A stretch of 53,472 bases of DNA from Planctomycetota bacterium (GTDB taxonomy: Bacteria > Planctomycetota > Phycisphaerae > Sedimentisphaerales > Anaerobacaceae): contig JACNGQ010000337.1 of NCBI GenBank assembly GCA_014384025.1, positions 1 to 53,472 of the forward strand, given 5' to 3'. The translations under genes were made by a program, and so were the position numbers. Of the stretch, positions 8,628-15,801 are shown one piece after another. How positions within the stretch are numbered: position 1 is the first letter of the stretch; the number at the start of each line of letters is the position of its first letter. The notes beneath the pieces were generated by a model, which saw only the letters and a list, made by a program, of their open reading frames with translations, did not search any database and was not told the DNA's origin.

Positions 8628-9391
8628 AGCGTCAGCCAATCAAGGAAGAAAAGCCCAAAGTTCCGGCATATATCGTTACGTTTTCAGATATGACAACACT
8701 ACTGTTGACATTCTTTGTAATGTTGTTGAGCCTTGCAACTGTGCAGGATGATGAAATGTTTCACAAGGGCCGAGAATCTTTTTCCTATGCAATTAAAACC
8801 TTTGGGCTTGGTATGTTAGCGGGAAGAAAACCAAAGCCGGATTTAGGTTATTATAAGGTTAAGTATTATATGGACGAACCTAATGAAACGTTCATAGGCA
8901 GGAGCATAAACACAAAAGAGGAGAAAATACGCAAGCTATTCAATGAACTAAACCGATCTATGAAGTCTATGCCGTCAGTAATGGCTGCAAATAAAATCGA
9001 TTTTACAGTAACTGACATTCGCTTTGCACAGGGTGGTGCAAGATTGGATGAGTTGGCAAAGCAATTCTTAGGTAGCTTTTACTCACAGTTGCAGCAGAAT
9101 TATGGTTCCAGGCCGTTGAAACTTTATGTGCTTGGTTTAGCCAATGACCAGAGAGCTGAAAAAGAGCAGTGGATACTTTCTGCTAAGCGGGCAAAGGCGG
9201 TGGCAGATTATCTGCGAGGTATTTCACCTTTGGGATCTGGTTCCCAAATACAACGCAGTACAATTGGGGGCTGGTCTAATTGGTCTATTAATTGGTGGGG
9301 AGCAGGGCCGGGAGGTGATTGGGTGCGGCAGGATAGCGCTATTTCCAAACAGTCACAGATATTAATTGCGGTCCTCAGAGTAGATGATTAA
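8624..9391 (+). CDS. motB: Flagellar stator protein MotB, second copy
   Basis: A second MotB-family protein (255 residues) directly following the first. It starts at a TTG that overlaps the previous stop. The membrane helix carries the conserved Asp at residue 22 (VTFSDMTTLLLTFF). The C-terminal OmpA-like domain keeps a better LSAKRAKAVADYL motif but lacks an obvious GHTD (it reads GLANDQRA), and has an unusual Trp/Gly-rich stretch near residues 220-238 (WSNWSINWWGAGPGGDW). The two MotB proteins may form mixed dimers in one stator or alternate. Only one motA is present. Confidence 0.92.
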   Translation: MKRQPIKEEKPKVPAYIVTFSDMTTLLLTFFVMLLSLATVQDDEMFHKGRESFSYAIKTFGLGMLAGRKPKPDLGYYKVKYYMDEPNETFIGRSINTKEEKIRKLFNELNRSMKSMPSVMAANKIDFTVTDIRFAQGGARLDELAKQFLGSFYSQLQQNYGSRPLKLYVLGLANDQRAEKEQWILSAKRAKAVADYLRGISPLGSGSQIQRSTIGGWSNWSINWWGAGPGGDWVRQDSAISKQSQILIAVLRVDD

Positions 9392-9491
9392 TTCAAGACT
9401 GTGTAAAGTTTTTCGACATTTTGTTTGATTATACGCCATTTCTCGTATTAAAAATCTAGCTGACGACCTGCTAATGAGCCTTTTCGCATTT

Positions 9492-9506
9492 CGGCACGCT
9501 ATTTGC
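9492..9506 (+). promoter_or_regulatory. Sigma-54-type promoter upstream of fliO
   Basis: CGGCAC, 5 bases, then TTGC (CGGCACGCTATTTGC). The -24 GG and -12 GC are at exact sigma-54 spacing, with one mismatch (C for T) to TGGCAC-N5-TTGC. It lies in the 170-base gap between motB and fliO, in the right orientation, about 70-85 bases before the fliO start. It would make fliO-fliP-fliQ-fliR-flhB a separate RpoN-dependent unit. Confidence 0.72.
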
Positions 9507-9576
9507 TCACTAAATAATCAGAAGACGTTCTGTATGTGGACTGGGCATTAGTAAGCGTATTTTTGTGTTTTTTGAT

Positions 9577-10077
9577 ATGGTGCGAAGCAAGAAAAGAATC
9601 GTTGTTTTTTTAATAGCAGTTATACTGGGCTGTGGTGTGATAATGGTTTGCACTTCCCAATCGTCTGCCGATGCTGAAAAGCCCGCTTCTAACAGTGGCG
9701 GAACGGAATTTGGAAATTCACAACCCAAATCTAATTCTTTGTTTGAAAATGATCCCAATTTTTTAACAAATACGACTAATGGGCCAGGTATCCGGGAATT
9801 GTTTTTTAAATTTATGGTTTCGGTTTTGTTTCTCGTAGCTCTTGGCGCAGGGGGGATTTACGTTTCAAAAAGATTTCTGCCAAAGATTACTAACCTGTCA
9901 GGCAAAGAGATTCGTATTGCTGAAACTGTCCACCTTGGGCCCCGCAAGGCAGTGCATCTGCTTGAGGTCGGGGAGCGACGCTTCCTTATTGGTAGCACAA
10001 ATGAGAACATCACAAGATTGGCCGACTTAACAAGTACTTTAACGGAGTTGTCAATACGGGAAATAGAAAATAATTGA
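9577..10077 (+). CDS. fliO: Flagellar biosynthesis protein FliO
   Basis: FliO assists assembly of the FliP ring in the export gate. The protein (about 166 residues) has an N-terminal hydrophobic signal or anchor (VVFLIAVILGCGVIMV), a polar low-complexity linker, a membrane helix near residues 75-95 (FMVSVLFLVALGAGGIYV) and a C-terminal FliO domain (IRIAETVHLGPRKAVHLLEV). A GTG at 9565 in the same frame could also start it. Neither site has a clear Shine-Dalgarno sequence. It is the first gene of the export-gate unit and overlaps the fliP frame. Confidence 0.9.
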   Translation: MVRSKKRIVVFLIAVILGCGVIMVCTSQSSADAEKPASNSGGTEFGNSQPKSNSLFENDPNFLTNTTNGPGIRELFFKFMVSVLFLVALGAGGIYVSKRFLPKITNLSGKEIRIAETVHLGPRKAVHLLEVGERRFLIGSTNENITRLADLTSTLTELSIREIENN

Positions 10078-10085
10078 GGATGTCA

Positions 10086-10925
10086 ATGACAGGTAAGCTT
10101 GTTAAAGTATTTTTTTGGGTTTTTATTGTTGCGGCGCCTGCTGGGTTTTCTTTTGGCCAGGATATCAATGCGATTCCAAGGCGGGCTGGACCGCCTGGTG
10201 ATACTGCAACAACAAGCGTCCCGGCTAACGGAGTTCCAAGCCTTACAGATTTGATGACGGTTATAGATAAGGCCACGACTAACGAAGACAGCAGCAAAGA
10301 TTGGTCAACACCTGTCAAACTTGTAATCATCTTTACCGGTCTGGCGATTCTGCCGAGTCTTTTGGTTATGATGACTTCTTTTACGAGGATAGCTATTGTT
10401 TTGTCTTTTGTTCGGCGTGCTTTGACCACGCAGAGCATACCTCCTACAATTGCAATGATGGGTTTAGCTTTATTTCTGACACTCTACACAATGGCTCCTA
10501 CGTTTACTAAGGCCAATACAATAGCCATTAAGCCTTATCTTGCAAACGAGATTAATTTTCAGACTGCGGGTAAGCTGGCAGGCAATTGTATGAAGGAATT
10601 TATGCTTCGGCAGACCAGAGAAGCCGATTTAGCTCTTTTTGTGCGGATGGCCAAGGTAGCCCCCCCAACGAGCCTGATGGATGTAGATTTACACATAGTT
10701 ATTCCAGCATTTATCATCAGTGAGTTCCGCACTGCGTTTGAAATAGGTTGTCTTTTATTTATTCCTTTTCTTTTAATGGATTTGGTTATTGCAAGTGTTT
10801 TACTAAGTGCGGGCATGATGATGCTGCCTCCAATGATGATTTCGCTGCCTTTAAAGCTGATTTTATTTATTCTTGTTGACGGTTGGGGATTACTGGCGGA
10901 GAGTCTAAGTCTGAGTTTCAAATAA
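10086..10925 (+). CDS. fliP: Flagellar export gate protein FliP
   Basis: Core ring protein of the flagellar type III export gate. It has a signal peptide (KVFFWVFIVAAPAGFSFG), a periplasmic linker of about 70 residues, then membrane helices starting at VIIFTGLAILPSLLVMM and the family-typical TSFTRIAIVLSFVRRAL. The C-terminal part holds AFEIGCLLFIPFLLMDLVIA and MMMLPPMMISLPLKL, both highly conserved. The frame is open from a TTG at 10074. I choose ATG 10086, which has GAGGA about 5 bases upstream at the fliO stop. Confidence 0.97.
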   Translation: MTGKLVKVFFWVFIVAAPAGFSFGQDINAIPRRAGPPGDTATTSVPANGVPSLTDLMTVIDKATTNEDSSKDWSTPVKLVIIFTGLAILPSLLVMMTSFTRIAIVLSFVRRALTTQSIPPTIAMMGLALFLTLYTMAPTFTKANTIAIKPYLANEINFQTAGKLAGNCMKEFMLRQTREADLALFVRMAKVAPPTSLMDVDLHIVIPAFIISEFRTAFEIGCLLFIPFLLMDLVIASVLLSAGMMMLPPMMISLPLKLILFILVDGWGLLAESLSLSFK

Positions 10926-10996
10926 CATCAAGTATCGAACGCCTGCGCTAGGATAGTTGCGGGTTGAAATATCTGTGGAGATACGAGGTACAAATT

Positions 10997-11266
10997 ATGG
11001 ATAGTAGTTTCATTCTTTACCTGGGCCGTTATACCCTCGAGACGGCTTTGCTTTTGGCCGCTCCGATTCTGCTGACATGTATAGTTGTCGGAGTGGCGAT
11101 GACATTGTTTCAGGCGGTTACTTCCATACGTGATATGACCTTAACTATAGTGCCTAAACTTTTGGCTGTCGGTATCGTCACGTTGGTTTGTGGCGGTTGG
11201 CTCATGGAAGTGTTACTTAGATTTACAAATGAAATATTTGGGCATATCCGGAATATTATGCATTGA
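10997..11266 (+). CDS. fliQ: Flagellar export gate protein FliQ
   Basis: An 89-residue membrane protein, the standard FliQ length, with two helices (TALLLAAPILLTCIVVGVAM and VPKLLAVGIVTLVCGGWLM) joined by the conserved FQAVTSIRDMTLTIVPKL loop. The ATG at 10997 has GAGG 8 bases upstream. A longer frame from 10964 adds 11 residues not typical of the family. It sits between fliP and fliR as usual. Confidence 0.96.
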   Translation: MDSSFILYLGRYTLETALLLAAPILLTCIVVGVAMTLFQAVTSIRDMTLTIVPKLLAVGIVTLVCGGWLMEVLLRFTNEIFGHIRNIMH

Positions 11267-11349
11267 AGATAAAGTTAAAAGGATAAACAATTGTTTATGA
11301 ACGGGCCACTTCTTACCGCAATCCGCAGAAATTTGGCAGCAGGAAAAAT

Positions 11350-12102
11350 ATGGCATTGATTATCGAAAAATTATTTGGTTTTGTTATGGTGCTGACGAGG
11401 ATATCAGCATTTTTTTTGATACTTCCTGTTTTTGGATGGAAAAGTATTCCTGTCAGAATAAAGGTTGCGATGACTATTCTGATAACGATATTTTTTTCAA
11501 TGATAATACCTGTACCTATTGATTCCAGACAAGTCTCTGTCGTAGAATCAGTATTGCTTCTGGCCAACGAAGCCACGTATGGGCTGGCTCTGGGCCTGAT
11601 TGCTGCTTTTGTATTTGCCTCGGTTAAATTCTGCGGGCGCATTATTGAACGACAAATGGGTTTGGCTATGGCTGAAATATTGGATCCTTTAAGTGGTGAG
11701 AGCACTCAGGCGCTGGGAGCCTTGTTGGAGATGATATTTATACTCTTATTTCTCAGTGCTAACGGTCATCATTTGTTTTTGTTGATTATATCGAGAAGTT
11801 ACGAGGCGTTTCCTGCAGGCAGTATTCCGACAATATCGGTTTTGACCGGCGGTATAATTAAGGCAGGTTCTACACTGTTAATGGCCGGCTTTAAATTGTC
11901 AGCACCGATATTGGCAGCGTTTTTGGTGTTAATGGTTGTATTGGCTGTTCTTGCACGTATGCTTCCGGAAATGAACATTTTATTTATCAGTATGCCAATG
12001 CGCGTAGGTCTGGGATTGTTAATGGTGGCGATGTTTTTACCATTTATTAATACGTTTGTAGCCGAATTCGCTGATTGGATGGGTAAACTACTGCCCTTAT
12101 AA
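11350..12102 (+). CDS. fliR: Flagellar export gate protein FliR
   Basis: 250-residue polytopic membrane protein (about six helices) of the FliR/SctT family. It begins with a helix containing VMVLTRISAFFLILPVFGW, and includes GLALGLIAAFVFASVKFCGR and the late RMLPEMNILFISMPMRVGLG segment, all characteristic. FliR joins FliP5Q4 to form the export gate. The ATG follows AGGA about 8 bases upstream. flhB starts 20 bases after its stop. Confidence 0.96.
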   Translation: MALIIEKLFGFVMVLTRISAFFLILPVFGWKSIPVRIKVAMTILITIFFSMIIPVPIDSRQVSVVESVLLLANEATYGLALGLIAAFVFASVKFCGRIIERQMGLAMAEILDPLSGESTQALGALLEMIFILLFLSANGHHLFLLIISRSYEAFPAGSIPTISVLTGGIIKAGSTLLMAGFKLSAPILAAFLVLMVVLAVLARMLPEMNILFISMPMRVGLGLLMVAMFLPFINTFVAEFADWMGKLLPL

Positions 12103-12122
12103 ACTAACACCGAGTACAAATT

Positions 12123-13199
12123 ATGCCAGAGCAAGCTGCCGAAAGGACAGAGCAGCCAACAGCCAGGAGATTGTCGAAAGCCAGAGGCAAGGGGCAGGTA
12201 CCTCAGAGCCAGGAACTGACATCAATAGTAACATTACTGGTGTTGGTGGCGATGATTACTTTGTTGGCTCCCAGTCTGCTGCAATGGTTTATGTTACAAA
12301 TTCGGCAGGGGATGTTGTGTGAAAATGGCATTTTTTTAGACAGCAGAGGATTTCTGGATTTCGTTAATAGAAAAACTGTTGATATGGCGTTTGTTATCTG
12401 CCCCATTTTAGCGGCACTTGTTGCGGGATCTTTTATAGCCAGCGTCGCTATCAGCGGGTTAAATTATTCGCCGGGAGCTTTAGAATTTAAATTTGACCAA
12501 TTAAATCCAATCGCAGGATTAAAGAAACTGATAAACGCACGTTCTCTGGTGAAGCTCTTATTATCCGTTCTAAAACTTCTTTTTATATCGCTCATAGTTT
12601 GGTTCTATCTTCGGAGTAGGTTCGACATTCTCGCTACTCTTCGATGGGCCTGGTCTGTGCAGATACTCGTAGTTATCGCGAAGATAATACTTGGTCTGAT
12701 GATACGCATTGGCATCGTACTGTTGGTTATGGGCATTGCTGAGGCTTACTACCAGAAATGGAAATACATCCAGGAACTGAAGATGACGAAGCAGGAAATC
12801 AAGGAAGAGATGAAGGATACAATAGGTTCGCCTGAGGTTAAAAGTCGAATCCGGCAGATCCAGTTCCAAGCGGTCCTTAAGAGGATGTTGCAGGAAGTGC
12901 CCAAAGCAAATGTGGTTCTTGTCAATCCGACGCATGTAGCTGTAGCGCTGCGTTATGATGCCGAAACGATGGAATCTCCGGTGTTAGTTGCTAAAGGAGC
13001 AGACCATTTGGCGGAGAAAATCAGGGAAATTGCGAGGGCTTACGGTGTGCCTATTATAAGGAGGCCTGAGTTAGCCAGAACAATATATTCAACGGTCAAA
13101 CTCGGTAATCCGATCCCAGAGACTTTGTACGTGGCGATAGCAGAAGTGTTAGCTATGATTTATCGTTTACGTCGCAGGAAAGCAAATGCTCGGACCTGA
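12123..13199 (+). CDS. flhB: Flagellar export substrate-switch protein FlhB
   Basis: 358-residue protein with a charged N-terminus (AAERTEQPTARRLSKAR), four membrane helices (about 35-52, 88-110, 143-162, 180-205) and a cytoplasmic C-terminal domain. The autocleavage site NPTH is intact at residues 268-271 (VVLVNPTHVAVALRYD), so substrate-specificity switching from hook to filament should work normally. It is the last gene on the + strand. fliD converges from the other strand 76 bases further on. Confidence 0.97.
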   Translation: MPEQAAERTEQPTARRLSKARGKGQVPQSQELTSIVTLLVLVAMITLLAPSLLQWFMLQIRQGMLCENGIFLDSRGFLDFVNRKTVDMAFVICPILAALVAGSFIASVAISGLNYSPGALEFKFDQLNPIAGLKKLINARSLVKLLLSVLKLLFISLIVWFYLRSRFDILATLRWAWSVQILVVIAKIILGLMIRIGIVLLVMGIAEAYYQKWKYIQELKMTKQEIKEEMKDTIGSPEVKSRIRQIQFQAVLKRMLQEVPKANVVLVNPTHVAVALRYDAETMESPVLVAKGADHLAEKIREIARAYGVPIIRRPELARTIYSTVKLGNPIPETLYVAIAEVLAMIYRLRRRKANART

Positions 13200-13213
13200 T
13201 GAAATGTATTTTG

Positions 13214-13251
13214 GTGTTGGTTTCAATTGCACAGTTGAAGAAAAACCACAC
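13214..13251. terminator. Possible hairpin between convergent flhB and fliD
   Basis: GTGTTGGTTT pairs with AAACCACAC (9 pairs with one bulged T), with a short inner CAA/TTG pairing in the loop. It lies in the 76-base gap between convergent genes, where a bidirectional terminator is expected. There is no strong U-tract on either side, so the call is weak. Confidence 0.3.
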
Positions 13252-13275
13252 TAAGTTGCGGCTTTTGTATCACTC

Positions 13276-15651
13276 TTAGAAGCCGAATGAACTCATCTGT
13301 TGTTGTATCAAAGATAGGTTTTTCTCAAGTCGGGCGAATCGACCTACCAATCTCTCTTCTCTTTTAGTAAGGAGAGTTTCTTCTCTGTCAATTTTATCCT
13401 GTAGAGCTTTTATTTGGTTGTCAACATGTTTCTGATCGATTTGAATTGATCCGGTTGTTACCTTGAGCATATTATCCAGCGCCTCCTCTATTGCACCGGC
13501 AAAGCCTTGTTTTACCATGACTGTAGCGTAAATAGTGCTGCTGGGTGTGCCCGTGGTAAGGGCGGTGAGTTGTAGGCTATGTTCGGGATATACGGGGTCA
13601 CTATTAGTATCGAAGGTGCTGTCTCCGGTAATAATATTGCCACTGATCATTGCTGCCCGATACTGAGAATCGTTTTCGCTTGAAAGTTTTATCGAAGCTG
13701 TGTCGATGTTACCACTTGCATCATACGTAACTTTGACCCTGTAGCTGCCTGCTGTGGTATAATCACTATGAGCGTCATAAAATTTGATAGTATTACTATC
13801 GCTGCTGCCGGTCTTGTCCGCTCCGATTAAGGCCAGCACACTCATATAATCTTCAGCTATCGCTTCATCGAAGACATTTGAGTCAAAACTCAGTATTCCT
13901 TCTCTATCGAGTTTTAAGCCGAGATGGCCCGGTGTCAGGAACGTATCGATATCTTCAATAAATCCGTTAGTCTGGGTGATAAGAGGTCTGCGAATTTGTT
14001 GTTTTATTGTCGAAACGACATAATCACCCATCAAGAGACCGGCGGTTTTTAGAGTATCGTTATAGCCGGTCTTTTCATGTATAAACTCGACGGCAAAATT
14101 ATAGCCATCAACCAGTTTGCCTATTTTATCTTTTACTGACTGGATATCTCGGGTTAAAGTTAGCTTTTCTCCATTGGCATCGGTTGTATCATGCAGGTGT
14201 AAAGCTACGCCGTAAATGACATCATCTACTGTATTGGAGCTTCTGCTGATGTAAGCATCGACACCCTTTGTGGTTTCTGTAACTCCGAGTGTTGGGCCGG
14301 CAAGCAAACTATCATCAGCCAAAATCATCGGAACATTGCCAAGAGTATCTTTGAATGTGAATATTACATCGCCGTCATCTATACCATTGCTGCCGGTTTC
14401 ACTAACTATTATATCGCCGGAATTAACATGCACCAATGCGTTGATAGCAGCTTGAATAACGTCCTTATTAGCATCAAAAGCTATGGCACTGGTTGTTTCA
14501 CCATTATAAGTTAAGGTATAGGTACCACCATCGGGATCGCCGGCTGTAAGAGTCAGCGTCTGTACCTCGGAAACGGCTGAAACTGTGGGATAACCATCGA
14601 CTTTAATCTTCGAGTCCTGAGCAGCCTGAGTTAAAGTAAAGTCTGATGTTGCGAAACCCGTGAGATTTGCTGTTGTGCTGCCGCCTTCCGTAGAAAAGGC
14701 CATGAACGGCGGGTTCAGACTCAGAGTAGCAGCAGAACCCTTGGCGTTGTAAGTCAGAATTATTGAAAGACTGCTTGTGCCGTCAGCGGTATCTGTAACG
14801 ATAATTTTGCCATTCTCAAAAGTGGCTTTGACATTATTATCAAAGGCATCTTCAATCTCTGCGATAATATGACTAATTTTGGTATTGTCAGTGAGGCTGA
14901 TATCTACCTGAGTTATGGAGTTACCAAAATGGTCAGTACCTGTTATTTCAATGACCTCGCCGCCTACAAGAGGATTGCTTCCGAATTGGTCAAGGTTCGT
15001 TATTTTTGTACTTAGTGTTGCATTATCGCTGTTGACTGTAAGTTCACTGTTAGCCTGCCATACTTCTGTGCTGCTGGCGTTGATGGAGATTTTGTAATCC
15101 GAGCCGGCATCATTACCGTTCATGACCATATGGTAGGCATCATTATAATATAGCAAGCTGGCTGTAATGCCGGGATTGTCTGCATCGTTATTGATTAGGT
15201 TGACCATATCTGTCAGGGTTGTAGTTGCTGTTGTTGTTATGGATGTTTCTTTATTGTTATATGAGTAAATAAAAGTGCCGGTACCCACATAATCCTCGGC
15301 GAATTTTTTGCCGGTCGCGTGAACAAATCGCTCGCCATTGGCCAACTGGTTGATTACAACATTGTGATTACCTTCGAAAGCGTTATAGGACGCGTTGGCG
15401 GTCAATTTATCTGTATCACTGGAGGCGACTGAAAAAGCACGAAGGGCATCGGCGTCGGAAAGAGCACGGACCGAGTTCCTTAGGTTTGTGAGTTTGGTTT
15501 CCAGAGTGCTCAGGGCATCCTGTCTTTCTTGCCACTTACTTATGCGCTCTTTGAACAGGTTTAGCGAACGACGCTCAATGGCCATCATTTGCTCGATGAG
15601 CTTACCTGTATCTATTCCTGTTGAAAGTCCTGGAAAACGTAAAGTTGACAT
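13276..15651 (-). CDS. fliD: Flagellar filament cap protein FliD
   Basis: FliD caps the growing filament and folds flagellin. The N-terminus (FPGLSTGIDTGKLIEQMM) and coiled coil are classic, as are the C-terminal FliD domain (DGYNFAVEFIHEKTG, GHLGLKLDREGILSFD) and the terminal coiled coil ending SLIQQQMSSFGF. At 791 residues it is longer than most. The middle contains surface modules, including one at residues about 361-465 that recurs in FlgE of this window. The ATG has AGGAAAAG directly upstream, and a sigma-28-like promoter lies about 90 bases before it. It is the last gene of the - strand block, downstream of the giant glycosyltransferase. Confidence 0.95.
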   Translation of the reverse strand: MSTLRFPGLSTGIDTGKLIEQMMAIERRSLNLFKERISKWQERQDALSTLETKLTNLRNSVRALSDADALRAFSVASSDTDKLTANASYNAFEGNHNVVINQLANGERFVHATGKKFAEDYVGTGTFIYSYNNKETSITTTATTTLTDMVNLINNDADNPGITASLLYYNDAYHMVMNGNDAGSDYKISINASSTEVWQANSELTVNSDNATLSTKITNLDQFGSNPLVGGEVIEITGTDHFGNSITQVDISLTDNTKISHIIAEIEDAFDNNVKATFENGKIIVTDTADGTSSLSIILTYNAKGSAATLSLNPPFMAFSTEGGSTTANLTGFATSDFTLTQAAQDSKIKVDGYPTVSAVSEVQTLTLTAGDPDGGTYTLTYNGETTSAIAFDANKDVIQAAINALVHVNSGDIIVSETGSNGIDDGDVIFTFKDTLGNVPMILADDSLLAGPTLGVTETTKGVDAYISRSSNTVDDVIYGVALHLHDTTDANGEKLTLTRDIQSVKDKIGKLVDGYNFAVEFIHEKTGYNDTLKTAGLLMGDYVVSTIKQQIRRPLITQTNGFIEDIDTFLTPGHLGLKLDREGILSFDSNVFDEAIAEDYMSVLALIGADKTGSSDSNTIKFYDAHSDYTTAGSYRVKVTYDASGNIDTASIKLSSENDSQYRAAMISGNIITGDSTFDTNSDPVYPEHSLQLTALTTGTPSSTIYATVMVKQGFAGAIEEALDNMLKVTTGSIQIDQKHVDNQIKALQDKIDREETLLTKREERLVGRFARLEKNLSLIQQQMSSFGF
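14257..14571 (-). repeat. Surface module in FliD shared with FlgE
   Basis: Codes for FliD residues about 361-465. By eye it aligns with FlgE residues about 273-370 (51434-51727). Shared features are a QT start, GGTYT/GGTFT, GETT/GQTT, IQAAINAL/IQAALEAL and a closing ETTKG. It is a protein-level repeat, not an obvious DNA repeat. Confidence 0.75.
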
Positions 15652-15739
15652 CTTTTCCTGCCTTTTAGTTTAAGTTTTTACATCTTCTCTTAACAAAAAT
15701 GTACAATACGGCTGACAATCCACAGACCCACATGAATCA

Positions 15740-15766
15740 TTATCGTTCAAAAACACTTTTTGCTTA
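15740..15766 (-). promoter_or_regulatory. Sigma-28 (FliA)-like promoter of fliD
   Basis: On the - strand, TAAG, exactly 15 bases, then AACGATAA, compared with the FliA consensus TAAA-N15-GCCGATAA (three mismatches, with the CGATAA core intact). It lies in the 150-base gap between the giant glycosyltransferase gene and fliD and would give a leader of roughly 80 bases. FliD is a typical late, sigma-28-dependent gene. Confidence 0.6.
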
Positions 15767-15801
15767 ACTATTTATCTTATATTTACTTACGATATTTGTA
15801 T

